Below, one piece after another: positions 1 through 7,041 of a stretch of 15,177 nucleotides of DNA. Numbering within the stretch: the first letter of the stretch is position 1; each line of letters begins with the position of its first letter. The stretch spans positions 1-15,177 of the forward strand of contig JAJCXL010000565.1 of the NCBI GenBank assembly GCA_029263435.1, written 5' to 3'. The notes beneath the pieces were generated by a model that was not told the origin of the DNA, searched no databases, and worked only from the letters and a program-made list of their open reading frames with translations. The translations under genes were made by a program, and so were the position numbers. The DNA comes from Acidobacteriota bacterium (GTDB lineage: Bacteria > Acidobacteriota > Vicinamibacteria > Marinacidobacterales > SMYC01).

Positions 1-79
1 GATGATGAGAGCCATCCGCGATTGATGCATGAGCGAATTATGCCACGAGCAACCGATGGCCGGCTCCCCCGCTTGGGGA

Positions 80-718
80 CTAGTCCTTCTCACCAGACCG
101 CGCCCCAGGTCGAGACTTCTGCGAAAGGCGCCGGTCGAAGAGCTCGCCGCGCCCTTCCGCCTGCGAGTAGTCGGAGTTCTTGATCTTCAGCCATCGCGTG
201 CCGTCTCGATAGAGTCCTCGCCGACGTTTCGCGACGATCCCTTCGAGATCCAGGCGGCAGACCTCCTCGAACAGCGCAACGCCTCGCTGGTCGACGTGAT
301 CCACGAAGAGGAGACGAGAGCCTTGTCCAGGCACCAGCTTCCGCAGCTCGGCTTTACGCTCGACGAGCGGAAGCTCCCGCAAATCGTGTCCATTCAGCCA
401 CAGCAAGTCGAACGCGTAGAAAAACGGGCTGGCTCGGCGCGCCATCAGCTCGTTGAACTTGGAGCGCCCCTCCCCGTCGAGACAGACGATCTCGCCATCC
501 AGCACCGCTTTCGAAGGGGCGAGGTCTCGTTCGATCGCGAACGCCAAGGGCTCGAACTCGTCGAAACGGTGACGGTTGCGAGAGATCAATCGCGTGCGGG
601 GGCCATCCACATAGGCGACGGCGCGAAAGCCGTCATGTTTGAGCTCGAAGAGCCACTCTGGGTCGTCGAAGGGCTCGGGTCGTTTCTTGACCCGTATAGG
701 AGTTACCCCGGAGAGCAT
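80..718 (-). CDS. Single-domain ATP-dependent DNA ligase (LigD-type adenylation domain)
   Basis: This 212-residue protein is the nucleotidyltransferase domain of an ATP-dependent DNA ligase, which charges itself with AMP on a lysine and passes the AMP to a nicked 5'-phosphate. Motif I is ELKHDGFR (residues 25-32, nucleophile K28). Other ligase motifs are LDGEI (73-77), YAFDLLWLNG (101-110), LEGIVAKR (158-165) and WLKIKN (176-181, lysines 178 and 180). It ends soon after YSQAEGR, so the C-terminal OB-fold domain of most DNA ligases is absent. The length and the MLSGVTPIRV-like start fit a known group of about 200-residue stand-alone ligase domains, so it need not be a broken gene. No clear ribosome binding site precedes the ATG; the message may be leaderless. 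It is divergent from the small membrane protein gene 69 bp away. No Ku or LigD polymerase gene is next to it. Activity without an OB domain is uncertain. Confidence 0.85.
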   Translation of the reverse strand: MLSGVTPIRVKKRPEPFDDPEWLFELKHDGFRAVAYVDGPRTRLISRNRHRFDEFEPLAFAIERDLAPSKAVLDGEIVCLDGEGRSKFNELMARRASPFFYAFDLLWLNGHDLRELPLVERKAELRKLVPGQGSRLLFVDHVDQRGVALFEEVCRLDLEGIVAKRRRGLYRDGTRWLKIKNSDYSQAEGRGELFDRRLSQKSRPGARSGEKD

Positions 719-787
719 CTATCAGCGATCAATATCAAGGGAACCCAGGCCCGGTCCGGTCCGTATAGGTTCTTGGAGGGTGCTCAC

Positions 788-1054
788 TTGGAAATTCTCA
801 TTCTTTTCGCCGTCGCCGTGGCCCTCGTACTCACGCTCGCGGCCGTCTTCGTGAAACTCCTGCTGGTGGTCCTCGTCTTTCCCTTCAAGATTTTCGGGAT
901 GCTCGCCTCCGGCGGGGTCTCTCTGTTCGCGCTCGGCTTCAAGCTCTTCGCAGCGTTCGCCGCGCTCGCCATCGGTCTCGTCATCGTCGCGAGCCTTCCT
1001 ATCTTGCTACCCGTCGCGATTGCTTCCGGCGTCACCATCGCGTTGCTCTGCTAG
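788..1054 (+). CDS. Small hydrophobic membrane protein of unknown function (TTG start)
   Basis: An 88-residue protein that is almost wholly hydrophobic, rich in Ala, Leu, Val, Ile and Phe, with about three membrane-spanning stretches (roughly residues 2-32, 43-62 and 62-87). The few polar residues are short charged or Gly/Pro breaks such as VK at 22-23, FPFK at 31-34 and GFK at 50-52. The frame is open upstream as far as base 29, but that part only shadows the ligase gene on the other strand. The real start is TTG at 788, because GGAGGG at 775-780 lies 7 bases before it and the protein turns hydrophobic exactly there. It is divergent from the ligase and converges on the M50 protease gene, 31 bp away. 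I do not recognise a family. It could be a small stress or envelope protein; nothing here shows a function. Confidence 0.72.
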   Translation: MEILILFAVAVALVLTLAAVFVKLLLVVLVFPFKIFGMLASGGVSLFALGFKLFAAFAALAIGLVIVASLPILLPVAIASGVTIALLC

Positions 1055-1064
1055 CACGATCCAC

Positions 1065-1079
1065 CCCTGCGCGGCAGGG
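1065..1079. terminator. Hairpin between convergent genes
   Basis: CCCTGC and GCAGGG form a perfect 6-bp stem with a GCG loop in the 31-bp gap between the small membrane protein gene (+) and the M50 protease gene (-). Its place suggests a bidirectional terminator, but neither strand has a run of T after it. Confidence 0.4.
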
Positions 1080-1085
1080 ACATCG

Positions 1086-2210
1086 CTAAGGGGTAGGACT
1101 CTCCAGAAGCGTGCTGAGACGCCTCGAGGCTTCGTCACGGCTCAAGACCCCGACGAGAACCCCCTGAGACACGACCGGTACGAGCGTATTCGCCTTTTGC
1201 AGCATCGGCAGCACACTCGTCGCTTCGTCGTTCGCGTCGACGGCTCGAACGGCTAACTCTCGGCTCATGACTTCATCCGCCGTCATTCGCTCGAGGTCGG
1301 CTCTCGATAGGCCGCGGAAACTGTCGAAATCCAGCATGCCGACGAGAAGCCCCCCCTCGACAACGGGCACGGACGTGTCGCCGTTCGGCAGCATGACTTC
1401 GTCGACGACGGTCGACAACCGCATGCGCGGCGGCACACAAGAAACGTCCTCCACCATGAGATCGCGAGCGCGCACACCGCGCAGCGCCGTGCGAATGAGA
1501 AGCTGTTGGTAGCTGCTCCGGGCCGCGTGTCGCAAAAACAGCCCGATGAAGACGAACCACACACCACCGACGATGTTGTCGAGCAGGAAGATCCACGCGA
1601 GGCCGATGAAGATCACCATCGAGCCGAACAACGAGCCCACCCCGGACGCCACTTTCGTGGCGGCTCCAAACTGGCCCCACACGCCCCACAGCAACGCACG
1701 GAGCACACGCCCGCCGTCGAGCGGGAATCCAGGGATGATGTTGAACGCGACGAGTACCAAGTTCATGCGCGCGAGCAACGTCATTACGTCCATGAACGGC
1801 GCCGGAAGCGTTCCGCGAGCGAATAGATAAATGCCCCAGAACCAAATGGCCAGAAACAAACTCATCAAAGGCCCGGCGATGGCGATACGAAACTCGGCGC
1901 CCGCGCTCTCGGGCTCCTGAGTCATTTCCGCCGCGCCGCCAAAAATGAACAGCGTGATGCCTTTGATGCCGACTCCGTTCCTCAAAGCCACGACGGCGTG
2001 AGCGAGCTCGTGGGCGAGGACCGAGCCGAAAAGCAGCAAGCAGGCGGATAGCCCCAACGAGAGCCTCGAGGCAAGACCGAGATAGGGATAGTTCTGGCCG
2101 AATCCCGCCGCGAAGCTCGCCGTCATGAGTGCGGCGATCACACCCCACGAGTAGTCCACTCGGATCGGGATCCCGAAGATCCGGCCCAGCTGAACCCCAC
2201 CCCAGGACAT
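1086..2210 (-). CDS. Site-2-protease-type M50 zinc metalloprotease with two CBS domains
   Basis: A 374-residue intramembrane zinc protease of the M50 (S2P/Rip3-like) family, which cleaves membrane proteins inside the bilayer. The zinc site HELAH is at residues 67-71 and the second catalytic motif is NIIPGFPLDGGR (157-168, D165). About five to six membrane segments occupy residues 22-225. Two CBS domains follow (about 248-305 and 308-370); these often bind adenine nucleotides and may regulate the protease. A TTG lies one codon upstream, but ATG at 2210 is preferred because it shares its A with the TGA stop of the upstream M48 protease gene (TGATG), an arrangement typical of translational coupling. 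Substrate unknown; no anti-sigma factor or sigma factor gene is next to it. The family call is firm, the role is not. Confidence 0.93.
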   Translation of the reverse strand: MSWGGVQLGRIFGIPIRVDYSWGVIAALMTASFAAGFGQNYPYLGLASRLSLGLSACLLLFGSVLAHELAHAVVALRNGVGIKGITLFIFGGAAEMTQEPESAGAEFRIAIAGPLMSLFLAIWFWGIYLFARGTLPAPFMDVMTLLARMNLVLVAFNIIPGFPLDGGRVLRALLWGVWGQFGAATKVASGVGSLFGSMVIFIGLAWIFLLDNIVGGVWFVFIGLFLRHAARSSYQQLLIRTALRGVRARDLMVEDVSCVPPRMRLSTVVDEVMLPNGDTSVPVVEGGLLVGMLDFDSFRGLSRADLERMTADEVMSRELAVRAVDANDEATSVLPMLQKANTLVPVVSQGVLVGVLSRDEASRRLSTLLESPTP

Positions 2211-3676
2211 CAAGGGCTACGCTCCAGGATCTTGATCCTCTTGCCGGCCGCAACGGTTTCATTCAAGCGAAGGTTGTTCACGATCGACAAAGTGTCGCGG
2301 TCGTCCTCGGTCATTCCGGCCTGTTCGAGGGCATTGGCAAGCGTCATCGACCGAGGGACGGTGTACAGCTTCAGGCGGGAGGGTTGGACCTCGAGATCTC
2401 TCTCGTCCGTCACTCGGTCGAAGCTCTCGATGACAGCGTTGAAGATCGGGGTGTAACCGCGGATCGCGTTCGCGCGAGTGAGCCCGATGAGCTCGTAGAG
2501 AAGCTCTCCATCGGCGATGAACCCCGCCTGGCCGTAAATCTCGGCGTTTTGAGTACGAGCCCGAAAGGGCGCTCGATAAGCCGTAAACGGCCCCACCCTG
2601 AGCTGCTCCCCAGTGCCGAACTCGAGGCGGTTCTTGCGGAAGAAATCGCGCGCATGAGCCTCAGGCGACGTCCCCTCCGGAGCTCGAGCAAGCGTCAGCT
2701 GCAACGCCGCGCCCCCGTCCGGCGGAGCCGCATAAACGACGGTCTGCGTATTCTGTACGCGCCATCCCTCGGGATAGTCCAGCTGGAAGCGCAGCTCCGG
2801 ATGAATGAACCGCTGGTCGCGCATGAAACCTTCACGAGGATTCTCTCCGAACACGAGCCCGTCGAGTCGGGAGAGATAACCCTCTTCGCCGACTTCGAGA
2901 TCCGTGAGGGCCCCTCTCTCGACGCGCAGTTGCTCGAGGATCGCCTGCTCCCGGTCTTGTGGATCCGGATGGGTCGAAGCCCAAGACGGAACGCTGGCGC
3001 GGCCTTCCGACAGGCGTCCGAGCACCGCAAAAAAGGTCGCCATCTCGGTGGGGTCATAGCCGGCAGTCAGTGAGTAACGCACCCCGAGGCGGTCGGACTC
3101 TCTCTCCGCGTCGCGACCAAACTTCAAGAACAACAATCCGAGGCTACCGCCAAGAACGTCCCCGAACTGCTGCACCTCTGGAAAAAAGATCCCACCTAGG
3201 CCGACACCCAACCCGGCGAGCTGTTGCTTGGACATCTGCTCCACGCTGTGTCGAGCCGTCACGTGACCGATCTCATGACCGAGCACCCCAACGAGCGCCG
3301 CTTCGCTTCCCATGTGGGCGAGGATGCCCCTGGTGACGTAGATGTAGCCGCCTGGAAGCGCGAATGCGTTCACGACGGGTGAGTCGACGATCCGAAATCT
3401 CCAAGGAAGCTCCGGCCGCTCCGAGCGGCGGGCGAGCTCCAACCCGAGTCCTTCTACATAGGTCTGGAGAGCGTCATCGGGATATAAGCCCATGCTGACG
3501 TCGACATCGGCCGAAGCCTGCCGCCCCATCGCGATCTCTTCGGCCTCGCTCACCAAGACGAGCTGCCGCCGTCCCGTGATGGGGTCTCTCGCGCAGCCCA
3601 TCCATCCGATGGCCACTAGCAGGTAGAGCAAGCTCCACGAGCGGGCCAGCGACGCTGAAGCTCGAGTCGTCGTCAT
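2210..3676 (-). CDS. M48-family metalloprotease, lipoprotein, with LysM-like C-terminus
   Basis: A 488-residue zinc protease of the M48 group, related to the periplasmic quality-control protease BepA. The N-terminus has a basic start, a hydrophobic stretch (15-25) and WMGC with Cys28 as the likely lipidated residue; CARDPITGRRQ after it matches the usual mature start of this group. The zinc motif HEIGH is at 134-138 and the third ligand is in ERESDR (E193). Residues 290-420 form a domain I cannot name. Residues 436-485 (YTVPRSMTLANAL to GKRIKIL) look like a LysM-type peptidoglycan-binding repeat. It probably sits in the outer membrane or periplasm and degrades misfolded envelope proteins (family inference). 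It overlaps the M50 protease start by one base. No ribosome binding site precedes the ATG. A TACAAT at 3687-3692 (minus strand) could be a -10 box giving a very short leader. Confidence 0.9.
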   Translation of the reverse strand: MTTTRASASLARSWSLLYLLVAIGWMGCARDPITGRRQLVLVSEAEEIAMGRQASADVDVSMGLYPDDALQTYVEGLGLELARRSERPELPWRFRIVDSPVVNAFALPGGYIYVTRGILAHMGSEAALVGVLGHEIGHVTARHSVEQMSKQQLAGLGVGLGGIFFPEVQQFGDVLGGSLGLLFLKFGRDAERESDRLGVRYSLTAGYDPTEMATFFAVLGRLSEGRASVPSWASTHPDPQDREQAILEQLRVERGALTDLEVGEEGYLSRLDGLVFGENPREGFMRDQRFIHPELRFQLDYPEGWRVQNTQTVVYAAPPDGGAALQLTLARAPEGTSPEAHARDFFRKNRLEFGTGEQLRVGPFTAYRAPFRARTQNAEIYGQAGFIADGELLYELIGLTRANAIRGYTPIFNAVIESFDRVTDERDLEVQPSRLKLYTVPRSMTLANALEQAGMTEDDRDTLSIVNNLRLNETVAAGKRIKILERSP

Positions 3677-3818
3677 GCTGAAGTCGATTGTATCGCGCGG
3701 CCATCGGTTCGGGTCTCCGCGGCGGTTGAATCAGCAACGAGAGGGACGCGGGTGCGTCCTTCGAAGACACGCCCCCGTCACGCGACGCTTAGGGAGGGAA
3801 TCGCGGAAATATCGGCTA

Positions 3819-3846
3819 CGCCGGGACCCCGTCGAGGGCCCCGGCG
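3819..3846 (-). terminator. Strong GC-rich hairpin after the nuo operon
   Basis: The arms are 3819-3829 and 3836-3846 with a six-base loop. On the minus-strand transcript all 11 positions pair, one of them as G-U; the plus strand has an A-C mismatch there, so the structure favours minus-strand RNA. It lies 25 bp past the ferredoxin stop. No long U run follows, so it may end transcription weakly, with Rho, or protect the 3' end. Confidence 0.5.
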
Positions 3847-3861
3847 CGCCGAGAGAAACTG

Positions 3862-3876
3862 GCCTGAGACTCAGGC
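3862..3876 (-). terminator. Short hairpin built over the ferredoxin stop codon
   Basis: GCCTGA and TCAGGC form a perfect 6-bp stem with a 3-base loop. The TGA stop of the ferredoxin gene lies in the 3' half of the structure in the transcript, and a moderately T-rich stretch (CAGTTTCTCTC) follows on the minus strand. It may act with the larger hairpin just downstream. Confidence 0.4.
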
Positions 3877-4128
3877 GTAGTACTTGGTGTTGATCTCGAC
3901 GTACTCCTGCCACTTCTCCGGCAGCTCTTCCTCAGGGAAGATCGCCGTGACGGGGCACACCGGCTCGCACGCACCACAATCGATGCAGGTTTCGGGATCG
4001 ATGTAGAGCTGTTTTGCTTCCTCGAAACCGTCCTCATCTTTCGTCGGATGGATGCAATCAACGGGGCAGACTTCGACGCAGGCTGTGTCCTTGGTGCCGA
4101 TGCAGGGCTCCGCGATGTAGTAAGACAT
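3871..4128 (-). CDS. Seven-iron-type ferredoxin ([3Fe-4S][4Fe-4S])
   Basis: An 85-residue soluble electron carrier. Cysteines 9, 17, 21 and 25 (spacing C-x7-C-x3-C-x3-C) and 48, 51, 54 and 58 (C-x2-C-x2-C-x3-CP) match the seven-iron ferredoxins of Azotobacter and Alicyclobacillus. By that analogy C9, C17 and C58 bind a 3Fe-4S cluster, C21, C48, C51 and C54 a 4Fe-4S cluster, and C25 is free. Position 12, a cysteine in eight-iron proteins, is threonine. About eight extra residues lie between the motifs (around 28-40). GGAGGA sits about 8 bases before the ATG. It follows nuoN by 28 bp on the same strand, so it is probably the last gene of the nuo operon. Since no nuoE, F or G is present, it may feed electrons to the complex; that is inference. 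Confidence 0.9.
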   Translation of the reverse strand: MSYYIAEPCIGTKDTACVEVCPVDCIHPTKDEDGFEEAKQLYIDPETCIDCGACEPVCPVTAIFPEEELPEKWQEYVEINTKYYA

Positions 4129-4156
4129 TCTAGCTTTCCTCCTTGGTTAACACTCT

Positions 4157-5671
4157 CTAGATGACGTCGAGCAACCTCTGTGAATACTGAGCCACCCGGT
4201 CCAGATAACCCCACAACAAGAGGCCAATAATATTAGGCACGACGAGCACGAAAAGTAAACCTGCATATATGGGTTGCAGGATCAACGGTTTCGCGGGCGA
4301 AGGCGTTTCGTCTCCGTCCACGAACATTGTCTTCAGAATCTGGAGATAGTAGAAAGCGCCGATGGCGCTGTTCACACCCCCCACGACCGCGAACCAGCCG
4401 AGTCCGGCTTTGATGACGGCCGAGAACACGTACCACTTCGCGAGAAAACCCGCGAAGGGCGGAATACCCATGAGCGAGAACAAGAACACGCCCATGACGA
4501 GGGTGAGCATCGGTGCGCGACGCCAGATGCCGGCATAGTCTTTGACTTCGAAGCTCCCGATCTCGTTGTGCACGATGATAACGACCAAGAATGCACCGAG
4601 GTTCATGAACAAATAGACGACCATGTAGGCGACCATCGCCTGAATGCCTTCTCCGGTGAGCACCGCGGCCCCCATCATGATGTAGCCCGCGTGAGCGATG
4701 CTCGAATAAGCGAGCAAGCGCTTGACGTTCGTTTGAGTCAGCGCGGCGATGTTTCCCAGAGACATCGTCAGGACCGCGACCACCATCAAGATCGTCTGCC
4801 AGTCCACACTCCCCACCATCGCCCAGTTGTGGCCTCCGGCGGGCTCCGACAATCCACCGTAGAAGAAGCGAACCAGCACCGCGAAGCCGGCGACCTTGGG
4901 GCCCACCGACAGAAAGGCCGTGACCGGGGTCGGCGCTCCCGTATAGACGTCGGGGCACCAGAAATGAAACGGCACCGTCGCCATTTTGAACCCGATACCC
5001 GCGAGGATGAGGACGATGATGACCATCAGCGCCGGGCCGGAGCTCGCGACGATCTCCTGATTCGACAATGCCGCGCGGATCTCGTAGAGGTCCAAGCTGC
5101 CGGTCAGACCGAACAGAAGCGACATCCCAAACAACATCGTCCCCGACGAGACTGCGCCAAAGATAATATATTTCAGCGATGCCTCATTCGAGAAGCGATC
5201 GGTCTTCAGATACCCCACCATCACGTAGGACGCGATCGATACGGTCTCGAGCGCCAGGTAAATCATCATGAGGTTGATGGAGTTCGCCATCCAAATGAGC
5301 GAGACCGTCACCGTCAACAACAACACCAAGAGCTCACCGTGATGCACGGACTTGAGCTCTTTCGAATGGACGGTGAACAAGAGCACGAAGATCGAGGAAG
5401 CGATGAACAAGATCCGCAACACGTTGCCGAACCCATCGAGCGCAACCATGTTGTTGAACAGCCCGGCGGAGACCTCGCCCGCGCCGGCAAAGGCGTAAAA
5501 CAGCGCGACGACGAGCCCTATGAGGGTCGGGATCACGATCACGAGTCGCCGTTCGGACTGCGAACGATTCTTTGAGATCAAGTCACAGAACAATACGGCC
5601 ATGAGCGAAAACACGAGTACGATTTCAGGCACGAAGTACTGAAGACTTGAGACGGTGTCGAGTCGCTCCAC
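4157..5671 (-). CDS. nuoN: NADH-quinone oxidoreductase subunit N
   Basis: A 504-residue antiporter-like membrane subunit of complex I, which moves protons in step with quinone reduction. About 14 membrane helices are visible. The charged residues of the proton path are present: E142 in LALETVSI, K229 in GIGFK, K259 in FLSVGPK and K412 in GFLAK. The stretch 138-200 (LALETVSIASYVMVGYLKTD and on to GSLDLYEI) is typical of NuoN rather than NuoL or NuoM. The start is GTG, with AAGGA 6 bases before it. It begins 11 bp after the nuoK stop, where nuoL and nuoM would normally lie, so this is the only antiporter-like subunit in the cluster. The ferredoxin gene follows. Confidence 0.96.
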   Translation of the reverse strand: MERLDTVSSLQYFVPEIVLVFSLMAVLFCDLISKNRSQSERRLVIVIPTLIGLVVALFYAFAGAGEVSAGLFNNMVALDGFGNVLRILFIASSIFVLLFTVHSKELKSVHHGELLVLLLTVTVSLIWMANSINLMMIYLALETVSIASYVMVGYLKTDRFSNEASLKYIIFGAVSSGTMLFGMSLLFGLTGSLDLYEIRAALSNQEIVASSGPALMVIIVLILAGIGFKMATVPFHFWCPDVYTGAPTPVTAFLSVGPKVAGFAVLVRFFYGGLSEPAGGHNWAMVGSVDWQTILMVVAVLTMSLGNIAALTQTNVKRLLAYSSIAHAGYIMMGAAVLTGEGIQAMVAYMVVYLFMNLGAFLVVIIVHNEIGSFEVKDYAGIWRRAPMLTLVMGVFLFSLMGIPPFAGFLAKWYVFSAVIKAGLGWFAVVGGVNSAIGAFYYLQILKTMFVDGDETPSPAKPLILQPIYAGLLFVLVVPNIIGLLLWGYLDRVAQYSQRLLDVI

Positions 5672-5682
5672 GTCTTATCCTT

Positions 5683-5988
5683 TCATCCCTTGAGGGCCGA
5701 AGCTTCAGGGAGATCGACGCCTTTGAGAATCCGATAAAGCGACATGACGATCGCGAGCGCTACCGCCGACTCGCAGGCTGCGATGACGATGACGAACAGC
5801 GCAAAGACTTGACCTTCGGTATCTCCGGTCACGAAACGCGAGAATGCAATGAGGTTGATGTTGGCGGCGTTGAACATGAGCTCGATGGACATCAACACGT
5901 TGACGGCGTTTTTCTTGGTCAACAAGCCGAACAGCCCCAAGGAGAACAGAGCCGAGGCGACGACGAGGTAATACTCGAGAGGTATCAA
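5683..5988 (-). CDS. nuoK: NADH-quinone oxidoreductase subunit K (TTG start)
   Basis: A 101-residue membrane subunit of complex I, related to MrpC, with three helices. The two buried glutamates of the proton path are present: E36 in LMSIELMFN and E73 in ACESAVALA. The frame is open to 6144, but the upstream part reads through nuoJ and has no NuoK similarity. I chose TTG at 5988 because the protein then begins IPLEYYLVV, the length matches the family (about 100), AAGGA lies 7 bases upstream, and the TTG overlaps the TGA stop of nuoJ by 4 bases (TTGA). An ATG-only gene caller would give a 153-residue product with a false N-terminus. Confidence 0.93.
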   Translation of the reverse strand: MIPLEYYLVVASALFSLGLFGLLTKKNAVNVLMSIELMFNAANINLIAFSRFVTGDTEGQVFALFVIVIAACESAVALAIVMSLYRILKGVDLPEASALKG

Positions 5989-6491
5989 AGGTCTATCCTT
6001 CGGCGAACGAGCATGGCCGCCCCTAGAAGCGCCACGAGAAGCAAGACCGAGGCGATCTCGAACGGCAGCACGTACTCCGTCATCAACAGCCGACCAATGG
6101 CCGGTGTGGTGGGCCCCTCTTCTACCAGAGCGGTCTGACTCCACGGAGTCGTCAGAACAACAGTGACGAGCACCGCGAAGACCGTGAGAGAGACCAGAGC
6201 GCCGGAGCCGAGCTGAAACGTGGCCGTTTCGAGCTCCAAGCCGTAGATCCGATTCGTCAGCATCACGCCGAAGAGAAAGAGCGTCAGGATGCCGCCGACA
6301 TAGACGAGGATCTGCACGCCGGCAAGGAAATCGGCGCCCAACATCGCGTAAAACGCAGCGACGCTGAAAAAAGTCGCCAGCAGAGCGAACGCCGCGCGCA
6401 CCAGATTGGTGCCGAGCACCACGACCAGAGCGGAGCCCAGCATCAGCCCGGTAAAGACCCAGAAAATAATCTTGGGAGCGAGGGTTTCCAT
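5985..6491 (-). CDS. nuoJ: NADH-quinone oxidoreductase subunit J
   Basis: A 168-residue membrane subunit of complex I with five predicted helices, in the connecting part between the quinone module and the antiporter-like subunits. The third helix carries the conserved GADFLAGVQILVYVGGI stretch (52-68), where a helix bulge changes during catalysis in studied complexes. It ends in a short basic tail (RRRIDL). It starts 6 bp after the nuoI stop and overlaps the nuoK start by 4 bases. Size and sequence are ordinary for the family. Confidence 0.95.
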   Translation of the reverse strand: METLAPKIIFWVFTGLMLGSALVVVLGTNLVRAAFALLATFFSVAAFYAMLGADFLAGVQILVYVGGILTLFLFGVMLTNRIYGLELETATFQLGSGALVSLTVFAVLVTVVLTTPWSQTALVEEGPTTPAIGRLLMTEYVLPFEIASVLLLVALLGAAMLVRRRIDL

Positions 6492-6497
6492 CGGTTT

Positions 6498-7040
6498 CTA
6501 GCTACCTCCGGCCGCCACCGGTTCGGCCACTTCTTCTTTGGGTGGCTCGGGCGGCGCGGGCTTTTCCTTCGCGAAACGGTAGAGAAAATTGCTCTTCAAC
6601 GTCTCGGCGAACTCGAACTCGGGTGTCATGACGATACATTCGGTCGGACAGGGATACACGCAAAGTTGGCAATAGCAGCACAGCGACATATCGATGTCGA
6701 ACTGCACGACTTTCTGCTTGATGGCGGTGCCGTCGGCTGCGAAGAGAGGCGCTTCGGTTTTTTCCCGCTTTTCGGTCGTGATGGTGATGCAGTCCACCGG
6801 GCAAACTTTCTCGCACTGCTTGCAGCCGATGCAGTCTTCGATCTTGACGTGAAGGCGCATCCTGGAGCGATCTTGCAAGACGCCGTCAGGAACGATCGAA
6901 GACTTCCACCGTTCTTCCGGAAGCTCCTCAGAAGTGTATTGCTGGGTGACGCTCCGCGTGAAGAGATGTTTGAACGTGATGATCATTCCGATCGTCACGG
7001 TTTTCGCGGTGACCCAGATATTGGAGAGATAGTTTTTCAT
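6498..7040 (-). CDS. nuoI: NADH-quinone oxidoreductase subunit I (two 4Fe-4S clusters)
   Basis: A 180-residue iron-sulfur subunit that carries electrons through clusters N6a and N6b toward NuoB. The motifs are C70-C73-C76-C80P with C84, and C121-C124-C127-C131P with C135; C122 is extra. The N-terminal 25 residues form the amphipathic helix that packs on the membrane arm. About 20 residues between the clusters (roughly 90-110, EKREKTEAPLF and on) form a larger loop than in short NuoI proteins. The C-terminus (159-180) is a Pro/Glu/Ala-rich tail, probably disordered. A GGGAG site lies 6 bases before the ATG. It starts one base after the nuoH stop. In complex I lacking NuoE/F/G, this subunit is the expected docking point for a ferredoxin (family knowledge). 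Confidence 0.95.
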   Translation of the reverse strand: MKNYLSNIWVTAKTVTIGMIITFKHLFTRSVTQQYTSEELPEERWKSSIVPDGVLQDRSRMRLHVKIEDCIGCKQCEKVCPVDCITITTEKREKTEAPLFAADGTAIKQKVVQFDIDMSLCCYCQLCVYPCPTECIVMTPEFEFAETLKSNFLYRFAKEKPAPPEPPKEEVAEPVAAGGS

Positions 7041-7041
7041 T

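Noticed and set aside
65..79. TCCCC/GGGGA stem right after the ligase stop
   Set aside because: Only 5 bp, with no T run after it on the minus strand; too weak to call a terminator.
29..787. Upstream half of a 341-codon plus-strand frame
   Set aside because: It lies opposite the ligase gene, resembles no protein and has no ribosome binding site; only the part from TTG 788 is supported.
719..787. Promoters for the divergent ligase and small membrane protein genes
   Set aside because: TATAGG at 764-769 would put the start on the ribosome binding site and has no -35 partner; no convincing pair on either strand.
2129..3073. A 314-codon open frame on the plus strand
   Set aside because: It is antisense to both protease genes and lacks any recognisable motif.
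4274..5575. A 433-codon open frame on the plus strand
   Set aside because: It is antisense to nuoN, very rich in His, Asp, Arg and Glu as expected for the reverse of a membrane protein gene, and has no family resemblance.
5671..5683. A frameshifted or degraded nuoL or nuoM
   Set aside because: The gap is 11 bp and fully explained by the nuoN ribosome binding site; no coding remnant can fit.
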